Shown in pieces: positions 1 through 10,006 of a stretch of 64,000 bases of DNA. Numbering within the stretch: position 1 is the stretch's first letter; each line of letters opens with the position of its first letter. The stretch comes from Coraliomargarita sinensis. GTDB lineage: Bacteria; Verrucomicrobiota; Verrucomicrobiia; Opitutales; Coraliomargaritaceae. The notes below the pieces were generated by a model that did not search any database, had not been told where the DNA came from, and saw only the letters and a list, made by a program, of their open reading frames with translations. A program made the position numbers and the translations under genes. Location: positions 372,001-436,000 of the forward strand of contig NZ_QHJQ01000003.1 of the NCBI RefSeq assembly GCF_003185655.1. The letters run 5' to 3'.

Positions 1-28
1 GTCTTGACAAGCTATTAGTTCGGGACAC

Positions 29-544
29 TCACTCCCCGGTGTCAGCTGCCTCGCTTGCCGCCTTCGCATCCTTCTGAACTCGGCTGTACAAAGCGATATC
101 GGGAATATCGATTACAACGTGGCCGAGCAAACGAAGAACCACGATCGCTATCACTTTTGCTGATGTGTTGAGCAGAGCGACCAGTGCAATACCATCCGTG
201 AGCAAGGTCAGCTTGACCCCTCCCACCAGTACAACCACGGCGATCGCCACCCATGCAAGCAAATCGACCATGAGACGCAAATCACCGTAAGCGGAATTTT
301 GCCGTACTTCATTCCTCAGATTCAGCACCGGATTATGACTCGACGCATGGTGACTGGAACGACTCTTCCCCCGGCTTCTGTGCCGCTTGGATGAATCGCT
401 TGATTTCGCGGAACTTTTCTCCACCACCCGTTCACGTGAACTCCGGTAGGCCGCGTAGGCTTTCTGCCACTGCCGCTTGGAAAACTTCCGTGATGTAGGA
501 TCTATTTTTTCCCGCGACGCCTTAAAAGTATCAAAGTCGTCCAT
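29..544 (-). CDS. Hypothetical membrane protein with basic Ser/Arg-rich N-terminus
   Basis: A 171-residue protein I cannot assign to a family. Residues 1-75 are hydrophilic and rich in Lys, Arg, Ser and His, with a Ser/Arg/His run around 45-70 that looks disordered. Residues 90-150 hold two hydrophobic stretches (about 92-115 and 120-147) that look like membrane segments. The tail is short and charged. It lies 63 bases downstream of the OppF-type ATPase on the same strand and may share its transcript, but nothing ties the two functionally. A basic cytoplasmic tail on a two-helix anchor would suit an inner-membrane scaffold; that is only a guess. Confidence 0.6.
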   Translation of the reverse strand: MDDFDTFKASREKIDPTSRKFSKRQWQKAYAAYRSSRERVVEKSSAKSSDSSKRHRSRGKSRSSHHASSHNPVLNLRNEVRQNSAYGDLRLMVDLLAWVAIAVVVLVGGVKLTLLTDGIALVALLNTSAKVIAIVVLRLLGHVVIDIPDIALYSRVQKDAKAASEAADTGE

Positions 545-607
545 TTTTCATATTCTCGCGCAAAACGCTTTATTTGTCGAGCGGCTTAAAATTGATTAAT
601 TGAGACG

Positions 608-1417
608 CTAGAGCTGGGGCACAGCGTCCAAGAGTTTTCTGGTATATGGATGCTGAGGATGGTTGTAGATCGCTTCAGCGCTGGCCTGTTCCACAATCTT
701 CCCTTCTGACATCACAAGAACATCATCGCTGATATGCTCCACCACGGCAAGATCATGGGCAATGAAGAGATAAGTTAAGCCATACTCCTCCTGTAGATCC
801 TGCAATAAATTCACGATCTGTGCCTGCACCGAAACATCGAGCGCGCTGACCGGTTCGTCGCAAATGATAAACTCCGGCTCCACCGCGAGGGCCCGGGCAA
901 TACCGATACGTTGCCGCTGCCCTCCACTGAATTGGTGAGGGTACCGCTGCATGTAATCAGGCTCAAGGCCGACCCGTTTCAGCAGTTCCGCCACACGGTC
1001 CTGCTTCTGACTGCGCGACCAGTCCCCGAAATGGATGTCGAGAGGCTCCGCGATGATGCTGTAGATCGTCATTCGCGGGTTCAACGAACCGAAGGGATCC
1101 TGAAAAATAACCTGCATCCTTTTACGGTAACTTTGAAACTGGCTGCTGTTCATCGCAGTCAATTCAACGCCTTCGTAATAAATTCTGCCCTCGGTGACCG
1201 GAACGAGTTTGGCAATGGCACGGCCTGTCGTGGTCTTGCCACTGCCGCTCTCTCCTACCAGCCCGACTGTTTTCCCTCTCGGCACAGTAAAACTGACTCC
1301 ATCGACCGCCTTCACCTGGTCCACGGTTCGCTGCAAAACGCCCCCCAGAATCGGGAAATACACCTTCAAGTCGTATACCTCAAGCAGTGCGCCTGAATCT
1401 GTTTTTGCTTCCTCCAT
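608..1417 (-). CDS. Oligopeptide/dipeptide ABC transporter ATP-binding protein (OppF/DppF type)
   Basis: ATPase subunit of a peptide-type ABC importer, expected to bind the inner face of two permeases and energise uptake. Walker [10 protein letters not shown] is at about 55-63, the Q-loop FQDP near 105-108, the signature SGGQRQ at 164-169, Walker B FIICDE at 183-188 and the H-loop histidine at 221. The C-terminus carries [12 protein letters not shown], typical of the oligo_HPY tail of OppD/OppF, but stops there, so at 269 residues it is shorter than the usual 310-330. No permease or binding-protein gene lies beside it: the next gene upstream is divergent. It is therefore an orphan in this window, perhaps working with subunits encoded elsewhere. 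Confidence 0.9.
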   Translation of the reverse strand: MEEAKTDSGALLEVYDLKVYFPILGGVLQRTVDQVKAVDGVSFTVPRGKTVGLVGESGSGKTTTGRAIAKLVPVTEGRIYYEGVELTAMNSSQFQSYRKRMQVIFQDPFGSLNPRMTIYSIIAEPLDIHFGDWSRSQKQDRVAELLKRVGLEPDYMQRYPHQFSGGQRQRIGIARALAVEPEFIICDEPVSALDVSVQAQIVNLLQDLQEEYGLTYLFIAHDLAVVEHISDDVLVMSEGKIVEQASAEAIYNHPQHPYTRKLLDAVPQL

Positions 1418-1635
1418 TAATGTTGAGAACTTGTAGAGATGAATTGATCTTTAGCAAAATAATTTACGACGCATTCGTACCGGACAGCTGATTTGTAGGT
1501 ATTGCCCGGGCATGAGTGCATTTTTCTGACGACTATTGTTTTGCTTTGCCTTTCTTACAGGTGGAAGACTTGGCCCCGTCCAGATCGAGGCTAGACTATT
1601 TCCACGAAGGCCAGAGAATGAAGGGTTTTAGAATA

Positions 1636-2796
1636 ATGAGCGAATCCACCATCAAAGTTCCTTTACTCGACCTGAAGCCACAATACGAGGCACTGGCGGC
1701 AGACCTGAATGCTGCGGTCTCAGAAGTCGTCAAATCGCAATATTTCATTCTCGGACCTGAAGTGGAATGCTTTGAGCACGGCATCGCGGATTATTGCGGG
1801 GTCAAACACGCCATCGGAGTCTCTTCGGGAACCGATGCCCTCATCGTGGCCATGATGGCGATGGGGATCGGTGAGGGCGACGAGGTCATCACCACCCCCT
1901 ACACTTTCTTTGGTACGGTCGGCTCGATTGTCCGACTCGGCGCAAAACCGGTTTTTGTCGATATTGAGCCGGACAGCTTCAATCTGGACGTCTCCAGAAT
2001 CGAGGCTGCCATCACACCGAAGACGAGGGCCATCGCGCCGGTTCATCTTTTCGGGCAAATGGCCCCCATGCAGTCGATCAATCGACTGGCCCGCGAGCAT
2101 GATCTGCTCGTGATCGAGGACGCCGCGCAGGCGATCGGCGCGAAACAGAACGGGCGCCCGGCCTGTTCCTTCGGGCACATCGGCTGCCTCTCCTTTTTCC
2201 CCACCAAGAATCTGGGTGGCTTTGGCGACGGCGGCATGGTGGTGACAGACGATGCGGACTACGCATCCATCTCACAACAATTGCGCAACCACGGCATGGA
2301 GCCAAAATACTACCACGCCAGGGTCGGCGGCAATTTCCGGCTCGACGCGCTGCAGGCGGCCGTACTGAACGTAAAACTCCAGCACCTGGACCGTTGGCAC
2401 GAACAGCGGCGCGAAAATGCGGCACTCTACCGTCAGCGATTCGAAGAGGCCGGCCTGAATCGCGAGGTTACCCAGCTCGACAGTTCCCTTGAGCGCGGCA
2501 TCGTTCTGCCGAGCGAGCGCGAAGGCAACTACCACATCTATAATCAGTATGTTATCTATTCGGAAGAACGCGATGCACTGATGGCCCACCTCAAAGCCAA
2601 CGATGTGGGCTGCGAGATTTACTATCCCCTTGCCCTGCACGAGCAGGAGTGTTTTCGCTTGCTCGCTTATTCCAAAGGGGACTTTCCCCATGCCGAACGG
2701 GCTGCCGCCATGAGCCTGGCCCTGCCGATCTATCCGGACTTAAGCCCGAAGATGATTGAGCGTGTGGTCGAAGTCATCGCAGATTTTTATGCTTAG
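1636..2796 (+). CDS. DegT/DnrJ/EryC1/StrS-family PLP-dependent sugar aminotransferase
   Basis: Predicted to transfer an amino group to a nucleotide-linked keto sugar for cell-surface polysaccharide. It has the fold-type I hallmarks: SSGTDAL near 64-70, EDAAQAIGA at 161-169 with the Asp that contacts the PLP pyridine nitrogen, and [15 protein letters not shown] around 186-200 with the Schiff-base lysine at about 191. The C-terminal [11 protein letters not shown] is typical of the family. I chose ATG at 1636 (386 residues) because GAAGGG lies about 10 bases upstream and the family N-terminus ([10 protein letters not shown]) begins there. The frame is open back to 1516, but that part is not conserved-looking. 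It is followed after 6 bases by an MsbA-like exporter, suggesting a joint role in envelope glycan or lipid assembly. The substrate is unknown. Confidence 0.9.
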   Translation: MSESTIKVPLLDLKPQYEALAADLNAAVSEVVKSQYFILGPEVECFEHGIADYCGVKHAIGVSSGTDALIVAMMAMGIGEGDEVITTPYTFFGTVGSIVRLGAKPVFVDIEPDSFNLDVSRIEAAITPKTRAIAPVHLFGQMAPMQSINRLAREHDLLVIEDAAQAIGAKQNGRPACSFGHIGCLSFFPTKNLGGFGDGGMVVTDDADYASISQQLRNHGMEPKYYHARVGGNFRLDALQAAVLNVKLQHLDRWHEQRRENAALYRQRFEEAGLNREVTQLDSSLERGIVLPSEREGNYHIYNQYVIYSEERDALMAHLKANDVGCEIYYPLALHEQECFRLLAYSKGDFPHAERAAAMSLALPIYPDLSPKMIERVVEVIADFYA

Positions 2797-2802
2797 ACAG
2801 CT

Positions 2803-4551
2803 ATGGTTTTAAAGCGCTTCAAACCCTACTTCGCTTACTTAAAGGAAGTCCGCGTTAAATTCGCGGTCGGGCTTTTGGCAGGCATTCTTTCGGCCGCAGC
2901 TTCCGGCGCAGGCCTGCCCTTTGTCATCAAAGTTCTGGTGCCTCTTGTGACTTCGGACGATGCACCGACCGGCATGGCACTGGCCGGCATCTTACTCACG
3001 ATCCCGGTGGTCTTTCTTTTCCGCGCAGGGGGGACCTACCTGAACGAGTACTACATGGCGCACTCCGGGATGCACGTTCTGGAAAAAGTACGGCTCAGCG
3101 TCTTTGATAAACTACAATCGCTGCCACTCGCTTTCTTTCAAAAAAATCAGACGGGCGACCTCATGATTCGGGTGATGGGTGACGCCCAAACGCTGCAAAC
3201 CGCAATTATCAGCAGCGTTAACAGCCTCGTGAGGCAACCGGCGACCCTGCTCTTTGCCATCGCTTTCCTGGTTGGACTGGCCATTCACTCCGAGGAGACA
3301 TTCTTTCTTCTGATCGCTCTGATGAGCGTTCCCTGCTGCGTATTCCCTATCCGGCTCATTGGTCGCAAGATTCTGAAAAAAGCAACCCAGGCGCAGCAGG
3401 AAGCAGGTCGCGTCAACAGCGTGCTCAATGAAAACCTCGGCGCCACGCGGGAGGTACGTGCTTACAACCTGCAGAAGCGTGAAAGTATTCGTTTCGGGGA
3501 AGCCTGCCGTGCCTTTTTTAAATACAGTTTAAAGACGGTCAAATACGACAAGGCACTCACGCCCATGATCGAGTTGGTCACGGCCCTGGTGATTCCGATC
3601 GCTTTTTACGTCACGATTGTAAAGGAGATTAAACCCGAAGACATCGCGGCGATTCTTACCGCACTCTACATGTGTTATGAGCCCGTTAAAAAACTCGGCA
3701 AAGTCAGCAACACCCTGCGGAAAGCCGAAGCCTCGCTCAACCGCCTGGAATACATTCTCCACAGCGAGGACAGCGTGCCCGAAGCCCCGGACCCCAAACA
3801 ACTGGAACGTGTGAAAGGCCGAATTGACTTCTCGGGGGTCAATTTCGCCTACGACGACGAGCTCGTGCTGCGCAAGATCAATGCCTGCATCCCTGCGGGC
3901 GAATCCGTGGCTCTGGTCGGGCCAAGCGGGGCAGGCAAATCCACCTTTGCCAACCTGGTACCGCGTTTCTATGACGTTACGGATGGTTCGATCATGATCG
4001 ACGGACAGGATGTGAGAACCCTGCGTAAGGCCGACCTGCGACAGCAAGTCGCACTGGTTTCTCAGGAGGCCGTGCTTTTCGGAGAAAGTATCGCGGAAAA
4101 TATCCGCATCGGCAATCCGTCGGCCACCGACGAGGAAATACGGGCCGCCAGTAAAATGGCGCAGGCCCACGAATTTATCGAAGCGCTGGAAGACGGATAT
4201 GGAACACAAGTGGGCGAGAGGGGCTCACGTCTCTCCGGCGGCCAGCGGCAGCGTATCTCCATCGCCCGTGCCTTTCTCAAAGATGCCCCGATTATCATTC
4301 TCGACGAGCCTACTTCGGCCCTCGACGCGGAGAGCGAGCACGAAATCCAGATCGCGCTCGAAGAGCTTTCGCGCGGCCGCACCGTCATTATCATTGCCCA
4401 TCGCTTCAGCACGATTCAGCACGCTGACCGGATTTTGGTTTTTAATGCGGGAGAAATTATTGCCTCCGGGACACATTCAGAGCTTTATGAGTCCAATAAG
4501 CTCTACCGGAGTCTTTACAACAAACAGTCCCAAACCAAACTCCAGAACTAG
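2803..4551 (+). CDS. MsbA-like ABC exporter (fused permease and ATPase)
   Basis: A half-transporter of 582 residues that should dimerise in the inner membrane and flip lipid A-type lipids, other lipids or drugs. Residues 1-310 form the six-helix ABC exporter domain; [11 protein letters not shown] at about 217-227 is the usual coupling region. The ATPase domain has Walker [10 protein letters not shown] (373-381), the Q-loop SQEAVLF (420-426), LSGGQRQR (478-485), Walker B IIILDE (497-502) and the H-loop His533. It starts 6 bases after the aminotransferase gene and is followed after 8 bases by a tiny lipoprotein gene, so the three look like an operon. MsbA-like is the best label; the cargo cannot be read from sequence. 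Confidence 0.9.
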   Translation: MVLKRFKPYFAYLKEVRVKFAVGLLAGILSAAASGAGLPFVIKVLVPLVTSDDAPTGMALAGILLTIPVVFLFRAGGTYLNEYYMAHSGMHVLEKVRLSVFDKLQSLPLAFFQKNQTGDLMIRVMGDAQTLQTAIISSVNSLVRQPATLLFAIAFLVGLAIHSEETFFLLIALMSVPCCVFPIRLIGRKILKKATQAQQEAGRVNSVLNENLGATREVRAYNLQKRESIRFGEACRAFFKYSLKTVKYDKALTPMIELVTALVIPIAFYVTIVKEIKPEDIAAILTALYMCYEPVKKLGKVSNTLRKAEASLNRLEYILHSEDSVPEAPDPKQLERVKGRIDFSGVNFAYDDELVLRKINACIPAGESVALVGPSGAGKSTFANLVPRFYDVTDGSIMIDGQDVRTLRKADLRQQVALVSQEAVLFGESIAENIRIGNPSATDEEIRAASKMAQAHEFIEALEDGYGTQVGERGSRLSGGQRQRISIARAFLKDAPIIILDEPTSALDAESEHEIQIALEELSRGRTVIIIAHRFSTIQHADRILVFNAGEIIASGTHSELYESNKLYRSLYNKQSQTKLQN

Positions 4552-4559
4552 GGGAAATT

Positions 4560-4700
4560 ATGAAAACCATTCGACTCCTTATTTCTATACTACTCCTCTG
4601 CTGCCTCATTGCTGCAGGTGGTTGCGCCTCCTCACGCACTGAGAACGGTGTGACAATCGAACGCAAGCGCACCGATGTTCCGCTTGTCCCGTTTTTTTAA
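4560..4700 (+). CDS. Small lipoprotein, 46 residues
   Basis: A short gene with ATG at 4560 preceded by AGGGGAAATT, a good ribosome-binding site. The product opens with MKTIRLLISILLLCCLIAA and a lipobox-like AAGGC, putting the lipidated cysteine at residue 22. Only about 24 residues follow, ending VPLVPFF before TAA. The gene begins 8 bases after the ABC exporter stop, so it is probably co-transcribed. No function can be given. Very small lipoproteins of this kind are common in Verrucomicrobiota, and another lies at 37140-37289. Confidence 0.6.
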   Translation: MKTIRLLISILLLCCLIAAGGCASSRTENGVTIERKRTDVPLVPFF

Positions 4701-4758
4701 CTGACCAGAGTCCGGTTATGGCTGCACAAGAAGTTTGGCCTTAAAAGGCCCTTCCTCA

Positions 4759-5490
4759 TCACCATCGCACCCGCATGATTTTCGGGGTCAGCGCATCAAG
4801 TTCTTTTTCGTGTTCCTCGCGCTGAGGATCATATCGGTCAAGCAGGGTCCAAAAACGCCTGGAGTGGTTCATTTCCGTTAAGTGAGCGAACTCATGATAG
4901 ATAACGTAATCCTGTAACCGCGGCTCGATCAAAACCAGCCGCCAATTCAGGGAGATCGTCCCTCTGGAGGAACAGGAGCCCCAGCGGCTCGATTGGTTTC
5001 GCACACTGAGCCTCCGGTAAGTTACACCGATTCGCGATGCCAGCTCAGCGGCACGATCCGAGAGGGCCGCTTTGGCAAACTGCAAAACCAGATTGTAGCG
5101 CGTCACTTCACCCGAGCCATCCGGAAGATAGAACTCGATGCACGAGCCCTGTACATTTATCCGATAGTGCGCCCGTGCGGTGGATGACAGGTGCATACTC
5201 ACGGCCAGACTTCGGCCCCCAGCAGAAAGCCTGGGCGATTGCTTCAACCACTCGCGCAGACCGGATACTTCGGGGGCCGCATTGATTTGCTTCTCTAGCC
5301 AGTTTCGATTCTGGTCGATAAACTTCTGACAGGCCCGGTCCGAGCAATGCCAGGGCAAGGAGGCAACGATCTGGTTGTGCAAATCAATACTCAACCGCAT
5401 GTGGCGTGTGCCTTTGCGCCGGCGCACCGCTACGGACAAGACCCGCCCGGACGAACTTATAAACTCAGGTCGATTCACCTTCGAGCGCAT
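4759..5490 (-). CDS. YgjP-like (DUF45, SprT-related) metal-dependent hydrolase
   Basis: A 243-residue protein of the YgjP/DUF45 family, predicted zinc metalloproteins with a gluzincin-like core. It shows the family core SSRWGSCSS at about 167-175, LNWRL near 181-185, and YHEFAHL at 198-204 with a third ligand His at about 209 (EMNHS). The N-terminal RRRKGTRHMRLSI also fits. I chose ATG at 5490 because AGGGA sits 7-8 bases upstream. The frame is open to 5523, but those residues look uninformative. The gene overlaps the end of mazG by 26 bases, so the two are probably coupled. Its reaction is not firmly established for the family. Confidence 0.85.
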   Translation of the reverse strand: MRSKVNRPEFISSSGRVLSVAVRRRKGTRHMRLSIDLHNQIVASLPWHCSDRACQKFIDQNRNWLEKQINAAPEVSGLREWLKQSPRLSAGGRSLAVSMHLSSTARAHYRINVQGSCIEFYLPDGSGEVTRYNLVLQFAKAALSDRAAELASRIGVTYRRLSVRNQSSRWGSCSSRGTISLNWRLVLIEPRLQDYVIYHEFAHLTEMNHSRRFWTLLDRYDPQREEHEKELDALTPKIMRVRW

Positions 5491-6130
5491 CCACGATTCC
5501 CTGCGCATGCCGGCGCAGTGCACTTTCCGGGTCGAGCTTCTTCAAGCGGCAAGCTGCTGCTATCTCGAAAAGCTTTTGGCCCAGCTCTTCCTCCGTCTCG
5601 AAACTGTCCGCGCAGTCACGTATGGAACCATTATCGAGGAGATGATCGGCCTTCATTTCCTGTTTTTGTATCTGTTTGAAAACATCCTTGGCGTACATCA
5701 GTGCAGGCAACTGTTGGGGCAAGTCCTTGAAACGTCCTTTTTGTTCCGGGCCGCGTTTCTTTTCCTCCGCCTTGATCGCGTCCCATTGTTTCAACACCGC
5801 GTCCGAACCTTTGATATCGGTGTTTTCACCGAAGACATGCGGATGACGGCGGACGAGCTTCTCGTTGACCAAAGCGCATACCCCCTCAAAATCAAAATGC
5901 CCCGCTTCTCCGGCCAGTTGCGCGTGCATGACCACCTGAAGCAGAACGTCACCGAGTTCCTCCTCCATATGCGGAATATCCGCACGATCAATGGTTTGCA
6001 GCAACTCGCAACACTCATCGACAAGGCATTCCGCCAAAGATTGATGGTCTTGTTCAATGTCCCACGGGCAGCCTGTCTCCGGATCCCGGAGCGCCGCCAC
6101 CGTTTCAATTAAATCATCTATTGCAGCCAT
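5465..6130 (-). CDS. mazG: Nucleoside triphosphate pyrophosphohydrolase MazG
   Basis: Hydrolyses (d)NTPs to monophosphates and pyrophosphate, a house-cleaning role in the cytoplasm. The all-alpha NTP pyrophosphatase core is clear: CPWD at 21-24, DECCELL with acidic metal ligands near 39 and 42, EEELGD at 56-61, and the conserved KLVRRHPHVFG at 91-101. At 221 residues from ATG 6130 (MAAIDDLIE) it is a little shorter than E. coli MazG; the second MazG half is present but diverged. The frame extends upstream to 6271 without family similarity, so I rejected that longer start. It lies between panE and the ygjP-like gene on the same strand. Confidence 0.9.
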   Translation of the reverse strand: MAAIDDLIETVAALRDPETGCPWDIEQDHQSLAECLVDECCELLQTIDRADIPHMEEELGDVLLQVVMHAQLAGEAGHFDFEGVCALVNEKLVRRHPHVFGENTDIKGSDAVLKQWDAIKAEEKKRGPEQKGRFKDLPQQLPALMYAKDVFKQIQKQEMKADHLLDNGSIRDCADSFETEEELGQKLFEIAAACRLKKLDPESALRRHAQGIVDALEGEST

Positions 6131-6182
6131 AGAATAATCGCTACGACTCTCAGGGAACTTGGCGATAGAAAAGACCTGCCAA

Positions 6183-7160
6183 CTAGAGTGACTGCGAACG
6201 GGCCGATGCCTCTCTCTGCTGAATGGCTTGAACAATACTGTCGTGCAGTCGTTGAAGTTCGGGCATTTCAAGACCCGCCGCTATTCCGCGCCGAAGCGGC
6301 TCGCCCCAGATCGCTTCGACCTCGACCGGACGATCCTCAACGAAGTCGATCAACGAGGAAGGCTGGTAGGCCCCCATTTTTTCAGTCACGGTGAACTGCC
6401 CGTCGAGAAAACTATCGGATATTTCATGACCAAAGCTGGCCGCGGCGGCACGCACTTCTTCCATCAGGCGACGGGCGCGGGACTTGAGCGCAGGGTCGGC
6501 CAGAATCTGGTCGCAGGTGATGGCACCTCCGGCGATGGAAAGCCCGTTGAACGGCACGTTCCAGCAGAGCTTACGCCAGAGCGCGGCGTCGAGCACGGGC
6601 GAGAAGTTTGTCTTTACCCCCGCGGCGGAAAACGCGCCCACCGCCTCTTGCGCCAGTTCAGGCCAGCTGTCTTGCAGCGAGCCGATTTCGACCCGCCCGG
6701 GATGGTAGTTTTCGACCACGCCGGGCGCGACACGATTCACGCAGACAAAGCAGAGCCCGGAAAGGATCGGATTTTCGGGGAAATGACGGGCGAAGAACTC
6801 GGCGTTCCCCATACCATTCTGCAGTGTCAGGATCGCCGTCCTCCCGGGTTCGACCAGCGCCTTGAGGGGCTCGATGAGCCGTTCATTCACCGTCGACTTG
6901 GCGGCGATCAGAACAAAATCAACCGGGCCTATCGAACCGGCATCGGTGGCCACCGATTCGGGTCGAATCGTGGTCTCGTTCAGCACTTCGCCGGTCTTTG
7001 CCTGGATTCTTGAAATGATGATACCCTGGGACTTGAGCGCGGCGGCGTCACTCCGGGCCAGCACATGGAGCTGACGGCCGTCTACGGCCAGCAAGCCTCC
7101 GTAATAGAGACCGACAGCCCCCGGGCCGACGAGTCCCCATGATTTTTCTTTGAGGTTCAT
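6183..7160 (-). CDS. panE: 2-dehydropantoate 2-reductase (ApbA/PanE family)
   Basis: NADPH-dependent reduction of ketopantoate to pantoate, a step of pantothenate and coenzyme A synthesis. The N-terminal Rossmann motif GPGAVG is at 12-17. LTLQNGMGN at about 111-119 and the catalytic region WRKLCWNVPFN at 195-205, with Lys197 and asparagines 201 and 205, match the ketopantoate reductase family. The length of 325 is slightly above average. panC (about 1.9 kb away) and panD lie in the same stretch and strand, which supports a real pantothenate role over a distant paralogue. Confidence 0.88.
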   Translation of the reverse strand: MNLKEKSWGLVGPGAVGLYYGGLLAVDGRQLHVLARSDAAALKSQGIIISRIQAKTGEVLNETTIRPESVATDAGSIGPVDFVLIAAKSTVNERLIEPLKALVEPGRTAILTLQNGMGNAEFFARHFPENPILSGLCFVCVNRVAPGVVENYHPGRVEIGSLQDSWPELAQEAVGAFSAAGVKTNFSPVLDAALWRKLCWNVPFNGLSIAGGAITCDQILADPALKSRARRLMEEVRAAAASFGHEISDSFLDGQFTVTEKMGAYQPSSLIDFVEDRPVEVEAIWGEPLRRGIAAGLEMPELQRLHDSIVQAIQQREASARSQSL

Positions 7161-7334
7161 ACGCTGAAAGATAAGCAGAGTAATTTTTTAAAGTGATCCA
7201 TTACCAATTCAAAATATATCAAGTGCACGGACACAGTTCTTTTTGATTAGAGTCATCCCAGGAGTGTGGACAAGAATGCCCTCGCTCCGAAAGAAAGTTG
7301 TTTTGCCAAAAGACCACCGAAAGATAACCGAGGC

Positions 7335-9005
7335 TCAGAGCTTATGCACTGAAGAGTCGGAAGCTTCTTTTGCGCGGACCGGATAATCGAGCGTGTAGTG
7401 CAGCCCGCGGCTTTCCTTACGCTGCAGAGCGCATTCGATAATCAAATGGGCCACCAGAATCATGTTGCGCAGCTCGAGTAAACTTTCATCCACCTTGAAG
7501 TTCCAATAGTAGTCATTGATTTCCCGCTCCAGGGTATGGATGCGCGTGCGGGCACGTTCGAGGCGCTTGGTGCTCCGGACGATGCCGACGTAATCCCACA
7601 TGGTGCGCTTCACTTCATCCCAGTTGTGCAAGAGAACCACCCGCTCGTCGGAATCACGCACGTCGCCATCAAGCCAGTCAGGAAGCTCATTCCCTACTTT
7701 CGACGTCTTCTGCATGTATTCCACCACCGAAGCAGCCCCGCGGTTGGCCATCACCACAGCCTCCAAAAGCGAATTACTGGCAAGACGGTTGGCCCCGTGC
7801 AGGCCGGTGCAAGCCACTTCACCGCAGGCGTAGAGCCCGGCCAGAGACGTCTCGCTGTCGAGATTGGTCTTCACGCCACCGCACAGGTAGTGCGCGGCCG
7901 GCACGACCGGAATCATATCTTTTTCCAGAGAGAGACCGCGCTTGGCGCAGTAGCCGTAAATATTAGGAAAACGTTCGTGCAGTGTTTTGAGGCCGATCCC
8001 ACGGGTATCGAGCCAGACGTGACGGGCACCCGATTTTTTCATCTCCGAATCGATGGCACGGGCAACAATATCGCGGGGCGCGAGGTCCTTGCGCTTGTCG
8101 TAGTGCTCCATGAATGCCTCGCCATCCAAATTGCGAAGGATGGCCCCCTCCCCCCGTACCGCCTCACTGATCAGGAAGCGGTCTGAATCACTGGTATAGA
8201 AAGCAGTTGGGTGGAACTGAATAAATTCAAGATTACGCACCTCGACTCCAGCCCGGTAGGCCATGGCAATCCCATCCCCAGTGGCAATGAACGGATTGGT
8301 GGTATACTGATAGACTTGCCCGATACCGCCCGTAGCGAGCATGACAGCACCGGCCTTAAAGGTCTCGACCTCGCCACTCTGAGTATCGAGGGCATAGAGC
8401 CCAAGCACACGGTTAAAACCGGGAGCGGTTTGTCCATGGCGCCTGAGCTTGGCGGACGTAATGAGCTCGACCGCAAAGTGATGCTCCAGCGTATCGATGT
8501 TCTCCGAGGTCTCGACGGAATGAAGCAAAGCCTTCTCAATAGCTTTTCCGGTCACATCCTTGACGTGTAAAATACGACGCTTGGAGTGTCCGCCTTCCCT
8601 ACCTAGGGAAACGCGGCCGTCCCCCAGTTGCGAAAATTCCACACCACGCTGTATCAGTTCATCGATACAGCTCGGACCATCCCGAAGGATCTCTCGAACA
8701 GCTTCCTCATCACAGAGTCCGTCGCCGGCGTCCACCGTATCGGCGACATGCATTTCGATGTCGTCCGTCTGTGAAGTGACTGCCGCGATGCCGCCCTGAG
8801 CGTAGTTGGTGTTGGACTCCGCGGAATTCTTCTTGGTGATGATCGCGACCTTGCAGCCGGCCTCGGCCACTTTCAGCGCAAAACTAAGACCGGCGATGCC
8901 ACTGCCCACCACAATCACATCGTAGTCATAGTTCGATGGCGCACCTTGATCAGGGGTCTTCCTCTGACTCGGTTGTTTTTGAGCACTCGCGTCCTTACGG
9001 GCCAT
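7335..9005 (-). CDS. nadB: L-aspartate oxidase
   Basis: Flavoenzyme oxidising L-aspartate to iminoaspartate, the first step of de novo NAD synthesis, in the cytoplasm. The FAD dinucleotide-binding motif VVGSGIAGLS is at about 32-41, followed by the family motifs NYAQGGIAAV near 67-76, HSKRRILH, TGGIGQVY, HPTAFY and GANRLASNSLLEAVV. The length of 556 suits NadB; residues 1-25 are an extra Lys/Gln-rich lead. It sits 23 bases downstream of panC on the same strand, so the two probably form an operon. nadA and nadC are not in the window. Confidence 0.93.
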   Translation of the reverse strand: MARKDASAQKQPSQRKTPDQGAPSNYDYDVIVVGSGIAGLSFALKVAEAGCKVAIITKKNSAESNTNYAQGGIAAVTSQTDDIEMHVADTVDAGDGLCDEEAVREILRDGPSCIDELIQRGVEFSQLGDGRVSLGREGGHSKRRILHVKDVTGKAIEKALLHSVETSENIDTLEHHFAVELITSAKLRRHGQTAPGFNRVLGLYALDTQSGEVETFKAGAVMLATGGIGQVYQYTTNPFIATGDGIAMAYRAGVEVRNLEFIQFHPTAFYTSDSDRFLISEAVRGEGAILRNLDGEAFMEHYDKRKDLAPRDIVARAIDSEMKKSGARHVWLDTRGIGLKTLHERFPNIYGYCAKRGLSLEKDMIPVVPAAHYLCGGVKTNLDSETSLAGLYACGEVACTGLHGANRLASNSLLEAVVMANRGAASVVEYMQKTSKVGNELPDWLDGDVRDSDERVVLLHNWDEVKRTMWDYVGIVRSTKRLERARTRIHTLEREINDYYWNFKVDESLLELRNMILVAHLIIECALQRKESRGLHYTLDYPVRAKEASDSSVHKL

Positions 9006-9028
9006 TCTGTATCCTGTCTAAAAACGGC

Positions 9029-9871
9029 TCACAGTTCAATATTATCGATCAAGCGCGTTTGATCGACCCAGGCGGCAAGCGTCACCAGCTGCTTGCCGGG
9101 GAGAATTTCCGTTGCGGGCTCCATCGTATCTTTTTCCACAACCTGCACATAGATCACACGAACGCGGCGATGTAGTGAGAGATGGTGGGTAATTTCGGCC
9201 ACAATCCGGTCCACGCTGCGGGTCCCCTGATCGACCATTCCCTTTGCGATGTGGAGCGCCTTGGAAATACTCAGTGCCTCGTTACGCTGCACGTCGGTCA
9301 GATAAGCATTACGGGAACTGAGGGCCAGACCGTCCGGTTCTCGCACCGTCGGCCCGACCAAAACTTCTGTCGGCAGGTTCAGGTCCGTCACCATTTTCTT
9401 GATGACGGCGCATTGCTGGGCGTCTTTCTGGCCAAAAATGGCGATGTCCGGCCTGGCGATATTGAAAAGTTTCAGGCAAACCGTGGTCACGCCACGAAAG
9501 TGGTGCGGTCTGGAGATCCCGCAAAGGCCGGCACTGATGTGTTCCTCGTTCACGTAAGTCGAGTAGCCTTTGGGGTACATTTCAGAGACGGACGGATTAA
9601 AGACAATGTCCACGCCCCGCTCCCGGCATTTTTCCAGATCTTCCTCCAAAACGCGGGGATATTTCTCGTAGTCCTCGCTCGGACCGAACTGGGTGGGGTT
9701 GACAAAAATCGAAACGATGACTTTGTCTGCCCTTTCCTTGGCAATATCAATCAGCGACAAATGTCCTTCATGAAGGCTCCCCATGGTGGGGACCAAGCCG
9801 ATAAGATGACCGCTCGAGCGTAGCCCGATGGCGTGAGACTGCATTTCGTTGACCGATTGAATTGTCTGCAT
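9029..9871 (-). CDS. panC: Pantothenate synthetase (pantoate-beta-alanine ligase)
   Basis: Joins pantoate and beta-alanine with ATP to give pantothenate. The class I aminoacyl-synthetase-like HIGH signature appears as PTMGSLHEGH (28-37, His34 and His37), followed by the conserved SIFVNPTQFGPSEDYEKYPR, FGQKDAQQ and LALSSRNAYL, the KMSKS equivalent. I start at ATG 9871 (280 residues, MQTIQSV), with GGGAG about 12 bases upstream; an ATG at 9901 would add ten unconserved residues. Its substrates are made by PanE (6183-7160) and PanD (17785-18174). nadB follows directly. Confidence 0.93.
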   Translation of the reverse strand: MQTIQSVNEMQSHAIGLRSSGHLIGLVPTMGSLHEGHLSLIDIAKERADKVIVSIFVNPTQFGPSEDYEKYPRVLEEDLEKCRERGVDIVFNPSVSEMYPKGYSTYVNEEHISAGLCGISRPHHFRGVTTVCLKLFNIARPDIAIFGQKDAQQCAVIKKMVTDLNLPTEVLVGPTVREPDGLALSSRNAYLTDVQRNEALSISKALHIAKGMVDQGTRSVDRIVAEITHHLSLHRRVRVIYVQVVEKDTMEPATEILPGKQLVTLAAWVDQTRLIDNIEL

Positions 9872-10006
9872 AGCACTTAAACTCCCTTTGCTAGGGGCCA
9901 AAAACTCACATCACAATCATAAACATTGGAAGACCGACGGCCCAATTTGTCCGTCTTCCGACATCATTCATCCGAAATCCGTAATCACGAATCCGAAACC
10001 AACACC

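Noticed and set aside
1516..1635. N-terminal extension of the aminotransferase
   Set aside because: The added residues are unconserved-looking, and a clear Shine-Dalgarno sequence precedes ATG 1636.
4737..4750. Terminator in the gap between the small lipoprotein and ygjP-like genes
   Set aside because: GGCCTTAAAAGGCC is a short palindrome with too small a loop and no T-run, so it is not convincing.
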